Assembly: GCA_963697285.1 (NCBI GenBank)
Contig: CAVONI010000001.1
Span: 310,001 to 374,000 of the forward strand
From: JAEUQQ01 sp963697285
Lineage (GTDB): Bacteria; Acidobacteriota; Vicinamibacteria; Vicinamibacterales; JAFNAJ01
Direction: 5' to 3'
DNA: 64,000 nt
Part shown: in pieces, positions 48,766 through 58,420 of the stretch
Position numbering within the stretch: position 1 is the first letter of the stretch
How the letters are laid out: each line of letters begins with the position of its first letter
The notes under the pieces: model-generated
What the model was told of the DNA's origin: nothing
The model's input: only the letters and a program-made list of their open reading frames with translations
Database searches by the model: none
Program-made: the position numbers and the translations under genes

Positions 48766-51552
48766 TCAGGCGGCGATGGCCCGCGTGAAGCGCTCGAGGA
48801 ACTCGTGCGCCGACTGCGGCCGGCTGGCCACGTCGTCGGCGAGGGCGGCAGCGACAAAGACCGCGAGCGCCGCACTGAGCCGCCGTGGCGTGTGCACCAC
48901 CGGATAGGTCCCTGTGGTGAGCTCCGCGTCGCGCTGGTGGTTGGCCAGACCGCGCGGTCGCGAGCCCGTCAGCATCTCGGCCGTCATCACCCCGAGCGCC
49001 CAGAGGTCCCACAACGGCGATGTCTCCTCGCCGGCCAGTTGCTCGGGCGACATGTACGCCAGCGAGCCGACGATCACATCGGCGTGTGTGCGCGGCGTGG
49101 TCACCGACGATGACCCCGCAAGGACCTTGGCGATGCCGAAGTCGAGCAGTTTCGTCACCTCGTGATCGGTCGAACGCGCGAGGAAGACATTCTCGGGCTT
49201 CAGGTCGCGGTGCACGAGGCGTCGGCTGTGGGCCTCCTCCAGGACGTGGCAGATGTCACTGACCACGCGCGAGGCACGCGGCACGTCGAGCGCGCCGTCG
49301 CGGGAAATGGCGTCGCGCAACGTGCGGCCTTCAAGGCATTCCATCAGCAGGAACGCGCGCCCGCTGCGCGTGACGCCGACGTCGTAGACCGTCACGACGT
49401 TGGGATGCGTGAAGCTCGCCGCCACCTGCGCCTCGCGCCTGAATCGCTCGGCGGCGTCGCTGCTGCCCACGAGGTGATCCCCGATCACCTTCACCGCCAC
49501 CTGGCGGACGAGGGCCTCGTCGCGTGCGCGGTAGACGCGCCCCATGCCGCCGGCGCCGATGCGGGCTTCGAACCGATACCGCCCCGCGAGTACCGGCGGC
49601 AGATCGTTGACCATCAGCAGCACGCCGTCGTGCGGGCACCGCGCGAGGGTGGTATCGAAACAGGCGCCGCAGTCAGGACACTCGGCCAGCGACGCGTCAC
49701 CTTCGTCCGGCATCGACGTCGGCGTCGCCGACACCGCGCGATCGAGCAGGAGGCCAAGGCTCGCGGCGATCGCCTCGAGCAGCGCGATGTCGTCGCGCGT
49801 GTAGGGCTCCTCTGACCGCTTCGGCCCGAGCGCCAGCAGCACCTCGCGCCCGGCCTCGACCGTCACGGGGACGACCAGTTCCACCTCGGCGTCGAACACG
49901 GCGTGTGACTCGTCGGCGGTCAGGTGCTGCGTAATCCACGTGTCGTGATCGGGCGATAGCTGGAGGGCCGATCCCGTGGCACGCGCAAGTCCGACCAGCG
50001 TCCAGCCCGGCGCCGGGGCGAACTGCCGGGGAAACGATGGCGTCGCCGCGAGGATGGCAAAGGGACCGGTGTCACCACGGTGCGCGAGCGCACCGACGAA
50101 CGCCGGTTGCAGGGCGGCAGCCACTTCATCGACCACGTGCGCGGCGGCGCCGGCAGGATCAGTGGCCGTGCGCAGCCGGGCGGCCACGCTGTGCAGGACC
50201 TGCTCGGCCCGGTGACGTTCGCGGAAGAAGCGGCGATCGAGCTCGTCGAGCCATCGGCGCCGGTTGACGAGCGTCACCCCGAGCGCTCCCGCGAGCAATG
50301 CGTAGAGCCATCCCCGTGCCTGCAGCAGTGGGCCGATCGGCTGGTCGTGGCGCAGCAGGATGTCGGCCATCAGCGCGACCGCCAGCACGGGCACGAGGCC
50401 GATCAGGAGCCGTCGCGCCAGCGCGTAGCGCACGCCCTGGCGCAGGATCGACCCGACATCGAACACGCGTTGCCGCAGCACCACGTACGCCACAGAAAGC
50501 GGGAAGGGCAGCAACATCAACACGCCCGCCAGCGTCAGCGGCGAGTGGAACAGGCCGCTCGTCACCTGCGATGAGCTGCCGAGCCAGAATTCCGTTTCGA
50601 CCAGGGCGGCCGCCAACGCGCCAATGGTTGCGCCTGCCAGGAGCAGGCGCAGGCGGCGCACCTCGGCAGGCTCGTGCAGTCGGCGGTACTGGGCGACCAG
50701 CATCACCAATCCGCCGGCCGAATAGGCAGTCGTGAGCGCGACCATGTGCGGCATCCAGTCGCGGCCCGTGAGGGTGCGCGCCTCGAGCTGCACGGCGATG
50801 TACCCGAACGCGACGTGCCAGGCCAGGATGATCGCCCCGGGGACGCACAGGAGGGGCACGGCCCACGGGCGGTCGCGCAGGAGCGGCTGCGGAAACCGGG
50901 CACTGAACAGGAAGAAGAGCATCGGGCCTGCCATGCTGCACAGGAAGGGCAGCCACATGGCCCACTCGAGCGGTGCGGGAAGGCTCCGCCAGTAGCGGGC
51001 GAAGCCGAAGGGCAGGACGATGGTGAAGACCGCGAGGCTGCCGAGCAACAGCGCCGCGAGTCCCGCAAGCCAGTTGCCGGGGCGCCTGACCGCGACCATC
51101 ACGCCGAGGGCGAGACACAGCGCCTGCACGAGCCGGGCGAACCAGAGGGCGAGGCTCTTGCTCTCGAGCGACTCCCAGCGACGTTGCACCGCCGACTCGA
51201 TGCGCGTCGAGAACACGGCGCCGTCGCGCGTCACGTCGATTGCGATGGGACCGCCCGTGAGGTTCGCGTCCACCGCCATCCAGTCGAGGCGCGTCATCAC
51301 GCGACGCTCCGCGTACGACCGCACGCGGTCGCCCGGCTTGATGCCCGCCTGCGCGGCGGGAGAGCCGGCCGTCACGCCGGCAACCAGCACGCCCGCCTCG
51401 TCGAAGGCGATGTGCAGTCCGGTGGGGGTGCGCTGGAAGAGGTCGGCGTAGAGGAGGACGCCGAAGTAGAGCAGGAACGCGCCGATGACGGCGTAGACCC
51501 ATGCAGCTGGACGTGGCCGCCTGGTGCCGCGGGGGCGTGGTCGCTCAGGCAT
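48766..51552 (-). CDS. PDZ - membrane - GAF - Ser/Thr protein kinase
   Basis: 928 residues. An N-terminal span is followed by a PDZ domain (VLVAGVTAGSPAAQAGIKPG, about 46-110), then seven or eight spans (about 130-430), a GAF-like domain (about 455-605) and a small four-Cys/His ribbon (ECPDCGACFDTTLARCPHDG, about 622-640). The C-terminal Ser/Thr kinase is intact (about 655-925): IGAGGMGRVYRARDEALVRQ, VAVKVI, LVHRDLKPENVF, LDFGIAKVL and AYMSPEQLAGEE. The PDZ faces outward and may sense peptides or envelope stress; the kinase faces the cytoplasm. It converges with the ECF sigma gene, a common functional pair. Confidence 0.87.
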   Translation of the reverse strand: MPERPRPRGTRRPRPAAWVYAVIGAFLLYFGVLLYADLFQRTPTGLHIAFDEAGVLVAGVTAGSPAAQAGIKPGDRVRSYAERRVMTRLDWMAVDANLTGGPIAIDVTRDGAVFSTRIESAVQRRWESLESKSLALWFARLVQALCLALGVMVAVRRPGNWLAGLAALLLGSLAVFTIVLPFGFARYWRSLPAPLEWAMWLPFLCSMAGPMLFFLFSARFPQPLLRDRPWAVPLLCVPGAIILAWHVAFGYIAVQLEARTLTGRDWMPHMVALTTAYSAGGLVMLVAQYRRLHEPAEVRRLRLLLAGATIGALAAALVETEFWLGSSSQVTSGLFHSPLTLAGVLMLLPFPLSVAYVVLRQRVFDVGSILRQGVRYALARRLLIGLVPVLAVALMADILLRHDQPIGPLLQARGWLYALLAGALGVTLVNRRRWLDELDRRFFRERHRAEQVLHSVAARLRTATDPAGAAAHVVDEVAAALQPAFVGALAHRGDTGPFAILAATPSFPRQFAPAPGWTLVGLARATGSALQLSPDHDTWITQHLTADESHAVFDAEVELVVPVTVEAGREVLLALGPKRSEEPYTRDDIALLEAIAASLGLLLDRAVSATPTSMPDEGDASLAECPDCGACFDTTLARCPHDGVLLMVNDLPPVLAGRYRFEARIGAGGMGRVYRARDEALVRQVAVKVIGDHLVGSSDAAERFRREAQVAASFTHPNVVTVYDVGVTRSGRAFLLMECLEGRTLRDAISRDGALDVPRASRVVSDICHVLEEAHSRRLVHRDLKPENVFLARSTDHEVTKLLDFGIAKVLAGSSSVTTPRTHADVIVGSLAYMSPEQLAGEETSPLWDLWALGVMTAEMLTGSRPRGLANHQRDAELTTGTYPVVHTPRRLSAALAVFVAAALADDVASRPQSAHEFLERFTRAIAA

Positions 51553-51652
51553 GGTCCACCGGCATCACGGGCCGCACCTCCAGCAGAAGCGTGCGGCCCA
51601 ATCATACCGGAGTCTGTCGGCGGCAACGCGGCGTGCGCGTTCGCGTCGCGGC

Positions 51653-52585
51653 CTACCTGTTGCCGAAGGTCCACATGAAGTTGACCATGGGGAAGACGAA
51701 CGTCTCGTCGCCATCGACCGGCACTGCGAGCGCGAGGTCGGCCGAGAGTCGGTCGCCGATGAACCGGACGCCCAGGCTCAGGATGCCGCCATGCTCGAAC
51801 AGGTAGTTCTCGGTGATGACCTTCAGGCGGCGGCTCACCCGGTGCTCGCCTCCCACCATCCCGACTGCGGCGCCGCCGCTGTCGCCTTCCTCGTAGGTGT
51901 ACCCCCAGCCGGCCCCGACCGTGATTGAGCGGTCAGTCGTGCCGAACGTCGACACGCCGTACGCAATCCCCACGCTGCCATCCTCATCGTCGTCGAACGC
52001 CGTGATGTGCATCACACCCACCGCGGCCTCGGCCGACTTGCCCTTGTAGACCTGCACCTTGGGTGTGAACCAGAACGGGTGCGACGTGTCGGCGCCGAAG
52101 AACAGGGGGGTGCCGCCGCCAACCGAGATGCGATCGGTGACGCCGACCTGCACGAACGGCATGAAGAACTCGTAGACGCCCACGTAGCCGCTGCCGGCAG
52201 GCAGCCCGCGGCCGGTCGGGCCGAAGAACAGACGCGTCGCGTTCGGATCCGCCGGAATGAACTCGGCGTTCTCATCGACACGTCCACGCGCGCGGCGCAG
52301 CACGACGATGTCTGCGCGCGACACGGTGACGCGCGCGCCTCCCACGGTCAGGAACACGATCGTGTCATCGGCGACCGATTCCACCCTGCCGTAGAACCTG
52401 GACCCATCGTGGAGTTCCAGTTCCATGGTTTCGCCGGGCGCCGAGACGACGATGGTCGCCGGCACGCGCGGTTGATCGGCGACCGCGGCCGACGCGAGGC
52501 CGGGGAGGGAGAGGAGCGCGACGAACGACACCGCGACCAGGGTGCGGTGCGTGAAGGCAAGGCGGCGATGTGCATGGCGTGACAT
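51653..52585 (-). CDS. Exported beta-barrel-like protein with SH3-like N-terminal region
   Basis: 310 residues. A signal peptide (VAVSFVALLSLPGLASAAVA) is followed by a small strand-rich segment (MELELHDGSRFYGRVESVAD, about 52-95) like an SH3/Sm-type turn. A long run of amphipathic beta strands with Gly and Asp turns (FMPFVQVGVTDRISVGGGTP, HRVSRRLKVITENYLFEHGG, GILSLGVRFIGDRLSADLAL) ends in VNFMWTFGNR. The pattern suggests an outer-membrane barrel. It lies 100 nt upstream of the kinase gene on the same strand. Function unknown. Confidence 0.65.
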   Translation of the reverse strand: MSRHAHRRLAFTHRTLVAVSFVALLSLPGLASAAVADQPRVPATIVVSAPGETMELELHDGSRFYGRVESVADDTIVFLTVGGARVTVSRADIVVLRRARGRVDENAEFIPADPNATRLFFGPTGRGLPAGSGYVGVYEFFMPFVQVGVTDRISVGGGTPLFFGADTSHPFWFTPKVQVYKGKSAEAAVGVMHITAFDDDEDGSVGIAYGVSTFGTTDRSITVGAGWGYTYEEGDSGGAAVGMVGGEHRVSRRLKVITENYLFEHGGILSLGVRFIGDRLSADLALAVPVDGDETFVFPMVNFMWTFGNR

Positions 52586-52655
52586 GGCTGACTCCGTGAG
52601 AGAGGTTCCACACGGGAGAACAGCAGGCGGCCGGAAACGTGACAGCCGGCCGCCC

Positions 52656-52726
52656 GTAGGGGCCGCGCCCCCGCGCGGCCCGCCCCGCGCCCCTGCGCGG
52701 CCCGCCCCGCCCCCGCGCGGCCCGCC
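52656..52726. repeat. GC-rich GTAGGGGCCGCGCCCCCGCG repeat array
   Basis: Starting with GTAGGGGCCGCGCCCCCGCG, about three 20-22-bp units of the form CCGCGCCCCCGCGCGGCCCG follow in tandem. It lies in the divergent gap between the barrel gene and the MmgE/PrpD gene. A longer palindromic relative is at 58944-59034. Confidence 0.7.
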
Positions 52727-52881
52727 AAGGTTCCAAGGTCAGCGCTGTGACATGTACTTCCGCCCCGGCGACACGACGAAGTATCCTCTCGCGACCCACA
52801 CAGGGCCCCAGGGCGACGAGAGGCCGCACGGTGCGCAGCACCGTTCGGCGTGTGACGGGCGGTGACGCCCGGAGGGACGAC

Positions 52882-54339
52882 ATGACGGAGCAGGTGCGCG
52901 CCACGCGGGCGGTCGTGGACTTCATCACCCGTGCGCGGTGGGACGACTTCGGGGCTGACGTGGTGGCGATGGGCAAGCGGTGCGTCATCGACGGCCTCGG
53001 CGTGACGCTGGCCGGGTCGACGACGGCCGGCAGCGGCATGCTGCGCGACTACATCTCGGCCTCGGGCGCGACAGCCGAGGCGACGGTCGTGGCGCCCGCA
53101 CCCTTCGGCACGACCGCCTCCCTCACGGCCCTGGCGAACGGCGCCAGCGGGCACGCCCTCGACTTCGATGACACGCAGCTCTCGTCGAGCCCTGATCGCA
53201 TCTTCGGCCTGATGACCCACCCCACCATCCCGCCGCTGGCGGCCGCGCTGGCGCTCGGCGAACGGCACCACGTGTCGGGCGCGCGCTTCCTCGAGGCGTT
53301 CCTCACCGGCTTCGAGGTCGAGTGCAAGATCGCCGAGGCGATTCACCCCTTCCACTACAAGAAGGGCTTCCACTCGTCGGGCACGGTCGGCACGTTCGGC
53401 GCCGCCGCCGCGGCGGCGAAGCTGCTGGGACTCGACGCGGCGGCGACGGCCCACGCCATCGCGATTGCGGCGAGCCTGGCTGGCGGCATCCGCGTGAACT
53501 TCGGCACGATGACCAAGCCCCTCCACGTGGGACGCGCGGCACAGAACGGCGTGATCGCCGCGGAGTTGGCGTCTCGCGGTTTCACCGGGGGCGCCGACGC
53601 GCTCGACGGGCCGTGGGGATTCTTCGAGGTCTTCAGCTTCAGCGGGGGCTTCGATCCGGCGGTGATCGTCGGGACGCTCGGCCAGCCGCACAGCATCGTC
53701 ACGCCCGGCATCTCGATCAAGCCCTACCCGTGCGGCGTGCTCGGGCATCCCAGCATGGATGCCATGCTGAAGCTCGTGATCACGCACGACGTCAGCCCCG
53801 ATCAGATCACGGCGATCCGGTTGCGCGCCGGGTCGAACATCCTCAACCCGTTGCGCTACGCCATCGCGCACAGCGAGCTCGAGGCGAAGTTCTGCCCGGC
53901 GTTCATGCTGTCGAGCATCGCGATCCGCCGCAAGGCGGGCATCCGCGAGTTCACCGACGAGTTCGTGTGCAGCGCGCCGGTGCAGGAGATGATGGCGCGG
54001 GTCCAGACCATCCTCGACCCGGTCATCGAGGCTCGTGGCTTCGATCGCATCCGCAGCACCGTGGAGGTCGATCTCGCCGACGGGCGGCGCCTCGTCCAGG
54101 AGGCCGACGAGCGCTATCGCGGTGGTCCCGATCATCCCTTCACGCGCGAGGACCTGCACGGCAAGTTCTCGGACTGCGCGTCGCTCGTGCTGTCGCCAGC
54201 CACGATCACCGAAGCGCTCGCGATGCTCGAGACGCTCGAGACCGTGAACGACATCGGGCAACTGGTGCAGGTGGTGACCCCCCGGTCGGCCGTGGCGTCA
54301 GGCTCGCACGCGACCAGCGCGGCGAAGGAGACCGCATGA
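52882..54339 (+). CDS. MmgE/PrpD family protein
   Basis: 485 residues from ATG 52882, with GGAGGG upstream. The MmgE/PrpD fold is clear: KRCVIDGLGVTLAGSTTAGS, ANGASGHALDFDDTQLSSSP, GFHSSGTVGTFGAAAAAAKL, TMTKPLHVGRAAQNGVIAAE and KPYPCGVLGHPSMDAMLKL. Known members are 2-methylcitrate dehydratase and cis-aconitate or iminodisuccinate-handling enzymes. The substrate here is not fixed by sequence. It overlaps the MatC-type transporter gene (ATGA) and is followed by a D-2-hydroxyacid dehydrogenase, suggesting uptake and breakdown of a di- or tricarboxylic acid. Confidence 0.88.
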   Translation: MTEQVRATRAVVDFITRARWDDFGADVVAMGKRCVIDGLGVTLAGSTTAGSGMLRDYISASGATAEATVVAPAPFGTTASLTALANGASGHALDFDDTQLSSSPDRIFGLMTHPTIPPLAAALALGERHHVSGARFLEAFLTGFEVECKIAEAIHPFHYKKGFHSSGTVGTFGAAAAAAKLLGLDAAATAHAIAIAASLAGGIRVNFGTMTKPLHVGRAAQNGVIAAELASRGFTGGADALDGPWGFFEVFSFSGGFDPAVIVGTLGQPHSIVTPGISIKPYPCGVLGHPSMDAMLKLVITHDVSPDQITAIRLRAGSNILNPLRYAIAHSELEAKFCPAFMLSSIAIRRKAGIREFTDEFVCSAPVQEMMARVQTILDPVIEARGFDRIRSTVEVDLADGRRLVQEADERYRGGPDHPFTREDLHGKFSDCASLVLSPATITEALAMLETLETVNDIGQLVQVVTPRSAVASGSHATSAAKETA

Positions 54340-55577
54340 GCCTGGCCTGGGTGTCGGTGGCCGCGCTCGTGATCGCGGTCGCCCTCAGCTGCACCACGGC
54401 GGTCAACGTGGGCGTCGTGTCGCTCGTGCTCGCGTGGACCGTGGGCGTGTACCTCGGCGGCATGTCGGTCAACGCCGTGCTCGAGGGTTTTCCGACGCCG
54501 CTGCTCGTCACGCTCGTGGGCGTGACCCTGCTGTTCAGTGGTTCGGAGGCCAACGGGACGCTCTCGCGGGTGACCGGCCGAGCCGTGCGCTTGTGCCGCG
54601 GTCATGCCGGCGTGCTGCCGATCATGTTCTTCGTGCTGGGCCTCGTGATCTCGACGATCGGCCCGGGCGGCACACCGACGGCCGCGCTGCTGGCGCCGCC
54701 CGCCATGGCCGTGGCGGCCAGGGCCGGCATCTCGCCGCTCCTCATGATCATCATGGCGGGCAACGGCGCGCTCGCCGGCACGCTGTCGCCGTTCGCCCCG
54801 ACGGGGATCGTCGCCAACGGCGTCATGGGCCGCATCGGGCTCGGCGGCGTCGAGTGGCAGACATATGCCTACAACGCGCTCGCCCACTCGATTGTCGGGT
54901 TCGGCGGGTTTGCGCTGCTCGGCGGGCTGACGCTGTTCAGGCGACGGGATGCCGGCGTGGTCACCGCGGAGCCGGAGACGGGTGCCATGCAGCGCGCCCA
55001 CTGGCTGACGCTGGCCGGGATCCTCGTCCTCATCGTGGCGGTCGCGGGCTTCGACATGCACGTCGGCATGATGGCCCTGGCGATCGCCGCCATCCTGACG
55101 CTGCTCGGTGCCGTGGACGAGAAGCAGGCCATCCGGGGTATGCCGTGGGGCGTGATCCTCATGGTGACGGGTGTGACGGTGCTGGTGTCGATCCTCGAGA
55201 AGACCGAAGGCCTCGACCTGTTCACCGCCGCCATGGCGAACGTCGCCTCACCGGCGACCATCAACCCGATCGTCGCGTTCGGTACTGGCCTTGTTTCGGT
55301 TTACAGCAGCACGTCAGGTGTGGTGCTGCCGGCGTTTCTCCCGATCGTGCCCGGGATCGCGGAGCGCCTCGGCGGGCTGCCGCCGCTGCCCATCGCGTGG
55401 TCGATGAATGTCGGGTCGAGCCTCGTTGACCTGTCGTCGCTGTCCACGGTGGGTGCACTGTTCCTGGCCGCGACCCCACCGCCGACCGACGCTCGCGCCC
55501 TGTTCAACAAGTTGCTGGCGTGGGGGTTCTCGATGGCGTTCGTCGGCGCCGCGCTGTCCTGGATTCTCTTCCGGTAA
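54336..55577 (+). CDS. MatC/SLC13-type dicarboxylate transporter
   Basis: 413 residues from ATG 54336, overlapping the previous stop. Entirely hydrophobic with about 11-12 spans. The family-typical opening (VALSCTTAVNVGVVSLVLAW) and the loop IGPGGTPTAALLAPPAMAVA match malonate/dicarboxylate carrier MatC. A pseudo-repeat YSSTSGVVLPAFLPIVPGI contains the Ser/Thr-rich substrate turn. It likely imports the organic acid used by the flanking enzymes. Confidence 0.84.
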   Translation: MSLAWVSVAALVIAVALSCTTAVNVGVVSLVLAWTVGVYLGGMSVNAVLEGFPTPLLVTLVGVTLLFSGSEANGTLSRVTGRAVRLCRGHAGVLPIMFFVLGLVISTIGPGGTPTAALLAPPAMAVAARAGISPLLMIIMAGNGALAGTLSPFAPTGIVANGVMGRIGLGGVEWQTYAYNALAHSIVGFGGFALLGGLTLFRRRDAGVVTAEPETGAMQRAHWLTLAGILVLIVAVAGFDMHVGMMALAIAAILTLLGAVDEKQAIRGMPWGVILMVTGVTVLVSILEKTEGLDLFTAAMANVASPATINPIVAFGTGLVSVYSSTSGVVLPAFLPIVPGIAERLGGLPPLPIAWSMNVGSSLVDLSSLSTVGALFLAATPPPTDARALFNKLLAWGFSMAFVGAALSWILFR

Positions 55578-55584
55578 GGCGCGC

Positions 55585-56526
55585 GTGCGAGTCGCGATCC
55601 TCGACGACGTGCACCATGCGTACGACGGCACAACCGGCGTGCAGCGGTTGCGTGAGCGCGCCGAGGTGCACATCTTCACCGGCCCGATTGGCAACGCCGC
55701 GGCGCTGCGCGGGTTCGACGCGCTCGTGGCGAACCGCGAGCGGACGCGGTTCACGCGTGCCTTCCTCGAGCAGCTCATCGACGTCCGGATCATCGCCCAG
55801 ACCGGCAATCACGCGCATCACATCGACCTGCAGGCAGCGGCCCAACTCGGCATCGTCGTCGCCAGGGCCAGCGGGGGCTACTCGATCGGCGCGGCCGAAC
55901 TCGCCATGGGGCTCGCGTTGGCCGTCATGCGCCAGATCCCCGTGCAGCACGAGGCGGTCAGGCGCGGCGAGTGGCGCACGCCCTCGACGCCGGTGCTCCA
56001 CGGCAAGACCCTGGGAATCGTCGGGCTCGGCCGCGTGGGTCAGCACGTGGCGCGGCTCGGGACGGCGTTCGGCATGCGCACGCTGGCATGGAGCCCGCGG
56101 CTTACCGATGCTGCCGCCGCGGCAGCAGGTACCGGCAGGTGTTCGCTCGAAGACCTCCTCTCGCAGTCTGACCTCGTGTCGCTGCACGCCTCCCTGACGC
56201 CCGTCTCGCGCGGGATGATCGGCGCACCACAGTTCGACCGGATGAAGCGCACCGCGTTCCTCGTGAACACCGCGCGGGGCGGCCTCGTCGACGAAGCCGC
56301 CCTCGTCGAGGCGCTGCGCACTCGGCAGATTGCGGGCGCCGGGCTGGACGTGTTCGCCGAGGAGCCACTGCGGACGGCGCATCCGCTGACCACGCTGGAC
56401 AACGTGGTGCTCACGCCGCATCTCGGCTGGCCGACAGATGACGGCTACCGCCGCTTTGCTGCCGCGGCGTGCGACGCCCTGCTGGCGTACCTCGAGGGGC
56501 GCGAGGTGGAGCGGTTTTCCGAGTGA
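55585..56526 (+). CDS. D-2-hydroxyacid dehydrogenase
   Basis: 313 residues from GTG 55585, 7 nt after the transporter stop. Rossmann motif TLGIVGLGRVGQHVARLGTA (GxGxxG), catalytic Arg in VNTARGGLVDEAAL, Glu in GLDVFAEEPLRTAH and His in VVLTPHLGWPTDDG, all in the right order. Members reduce or oxidise D-2-hydroxyacids such as glycerate, lactate or 2-hydroxyglutarate with NAD(P). With MmgE/PrpD and MatC it forms a three-gene catabolic operon. Confidence 0.87.
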   Translation: MRVAILDDVHHAYDGTTGVQRLRERAEVHIFTGPIGNAAALRGFDALVANRERTRFTRAFLEQLIDVRIIAQTGNHAHHIDLQAAAQLGIVVARASGGYSIGAAELAMGLALAVMRQIPVQHEAVRRGEWRTPSTPVLHGKTLGIVGLGRVGQHVARLGTAFGMRTLAWSPRLTDAAAAAAGTGRCSLEDLLSQSDLVSLHASLTPVSRGMIGAPQFDRMKRTAFLVNTARGGLVDEAALVEALRTRQIAGAGLDVFAEEPLRTAHPLTTLDNVVLTPHLGWPTDDGYRRFAAAACDALLAYLEGREVERFSE

Positions 56527-56549
56527 GTGTGGCGAGGGTGAAAGGCGGA

Positions 56550-56574
56550 GAGGCGTCGTCGGCGACGACGCCTC
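56550..56574. terminator. Bidirectional terminator hairpin
   Basis: GAGGCGTCGTC (56550-56560) and GACGACGCCTC (56564-56574) form a perfect 11-bp stem with a 3-base loop between two convergent genes. Confidence 0.7.
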
Positions 56575-56590
56575 CCTGTGGACTGCGCGT

Positions 56591-58420
56591 CTACAAGCGG
56601 CAGATGAGCAACTCGCGCTCGTAGATCATTTCCTTGGGCAAGTGGTCGTGCAGTTGCAGGAAGAGTTCCTCGTGCTCGATGACCTCGCGGCGCCACTGCG
56701 CCCGGTCGACGACCTGCAGTTCCTCGAATTGCTCGCGTGACATCGGCATGCCCGTCCAGTCGATGTCCTCGTAGCGGGGCATCCAGCCGAGTGGTGACTC
56801 GCGCGTGGGCACGCGGCCGCGCACGCGATCGACGATCCACCTGAGCACGCGCATGTTCTCGCGGAAGCCCGGCCACAGGAACTTGCCGTTGGCGTCCTTG
56901 CGGAACCAGTTGACGCTGAAGATCTTCGGCGACTGGGGGAGCGACCGCTGCATCGTGATCCAGTGCCGGAAGTAATCGCCCATGTGGTAGCCGCAGAACG
57001 GCAGCATGGCCATCGGATCGCGCCTGACCGTGCCCACGGTGCCCACGGCGGCGGCGGTCATCTCAGATCCCATGGTTGCGCCCAGGTAGACGCCTGCCGA
57101 CCAGTTGAACGCCTGGTGCACGAGGGGCATCGTCGTCGCGCGGCGGCCACCGAAGATGATCGCGCTGATGGGCACCCCTTCCGGATCCTCGAATGCCGGA
57201 TCGATGATGGGGCACTGCGAGATGGGCGCGGTGAAGCGGGCGTTCGGATGCGCGGCCAGGGCGCCCGTCTCCTTCGCGATCGCCGGCGTCCACACCTGCC
57301 CCTTCCAGTCGGTGCACTCCTGCGGCGGCTCGTCGGTCATGCCCTCCCACCAGACGCCGCCTTCGGGCGTCAGCCCGACGTTGGTGAAGATGGCGTTGCG
57401 CGAGATGGTGGCCATCGCGTTCGGGTTCGTCTTGTACGACGTGCCGGGCGCCACGCCGAACACCCCCGCTTCCGGATTGATCGCGCGCAGGCGCCCATGG
57501 CTGTCGGGCTTGATCCACGCGATGTCGTCACCGACGATGGTCACCTTCCAGCCCTTCATGCTGTCGGGCGGTATCAGCATCGCGAGGTTCGTCTTCCCGC
57601 ACGCGCTCGGGAACGCCGCGGCGAGGTAGGTCTTCTCGCCGTGGGGATCCTCGATGCCGACGATCAGCATGTGTTCGGCGAGCCAGCCCTCATCGCGCGC
57701 GATCGCCGAGGCGATCCGGAGGCCGAAGCACTTCTTGCCCAGCAAGGCGTTGCCGCCGTAGCCGGAACCGTATGACCAGACCTCGCGCGTTTCGGGGAAG
57801 TGGACGATGTACTTCTCCGGGTTGCAGGGCCAGGGCACATCAGGCTGGCCGGGGGCGAGGGGCGCGCCGACGCTGTGCATGCACGGGACGACGCGCTTCA
57901 CGTCGCGCTCGATCTCGCGCAGGACCGGCACACCGATGCGGGCCATGATGCGCGTGTTGACGACCACGTAGGGCGAGTCGGTCAGTTGCACGCCGATCTG
58001 CGACATCGGCGAGCCCACGGCCCCCATGCTGTAGGCCATGACGTACATCGTCCGGCCGGCCATGGAGCCGTTGAACAGGTCCTTGAGCTTGTGGCGCATC
58101 TCGACCGGGTTGACCCAGTTGTTCGTGGGGCCCGCACTGTCCTTCGACAGCGAACAGACAAAGGTGCGCTGCTCGACGCGGGCGACATCGCTGGCGTCAG
58201 ACCTGGCGTAATAGCAGCCGGGCCAGAGGTCCTCGTTCAGCTTGATGAACGTCCCCGCCTGCACCATCTGTGCACAGAGCAGGTCGTATTCCTCCTGCGA
58301 CCCGTCGACCCAGTGCACCGTGGCGGGCTGTGTCAGCCGGCGCATCTTCTCGACCCACTTGATCAGGGGGGCATTGGTGGTGATGGGGATGGACGGATCA
58401 CGGGATGGCAGGTTGGCCAT
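56591..58420 (-). CDS. pckG: GTP-dependent phosphoenolpyruvate carboxykinase
   Basis: 609 residues, the normal length. It catalyses oxaloacetate + GTP to PEP + CO2 + GDP. The P-loop AAFPSACGKTNLAMLIPPDS carries the reactive Cys of the GTP type. TVIVGDDIAWIKPD holds metal-binding Asp residues, and NWFRKDANGKFLWPGFRENM and FGGRRATTMPLVHQAFNW are GTP-form signatures. Its placement beside acetate kinase and Pta suggests control of the PEP/acetyl-CoA node. It is in tail-to-tail orientation with the hydroxyacid dehydrogenase gene. Confidence 0.95.
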   Translation of the reverse strand: MANLPSRDPSIPITTNAPLIKWVEKMRRLTQPATVHWVDGSQEEYDLLCAQMVQAGTFIKLNEDLWPGCYYARSDASDVARVEQRTFVCSLSKDSAGPTNNWVNPVEMRHKLKDLFNGSMAGRTMYVMAYSMGAVGSPMSQIGVQLTDSPYVVVNTRIMARIGVPVLREIERDVKRVVPCMHSVGAPLAPGQPDVPWPCNPEKYIVHFPETREVWSYGSGYGGNALLGKKCFGLRIASAIARDEGWLAEHMLIVGIEDPHGEKTYLAAAFPSACGKTNLAMLIPPDSMKGWKVTIVGDDIAWIKPDSHGRLRAINPEAGVFGVAPGTSYKTNPNAMATISRNAIFTNVGLTPEGGVWWEGMTDEPPQECTDWKGQVWTPAIAKETGALAAHPNARFTAPISQCPIIDPAFEDPEGVPISAIIFGGRRATTMPLVHQAFNWSAGVYLGATMGSEMTAAAVGTVGTVRRDPMAMLPFCGYHMGDYFRHWITMQRSLPQSPKIFSVNWFRKDANGKFLWPGFRENMRVLRWIVDRVRGRVPTRESPLGWMPRYEDIDWTGMPMSREQFEELQVVDRAQWRREVIEHEELFLQLHDHLPKEMIYERELLICRL

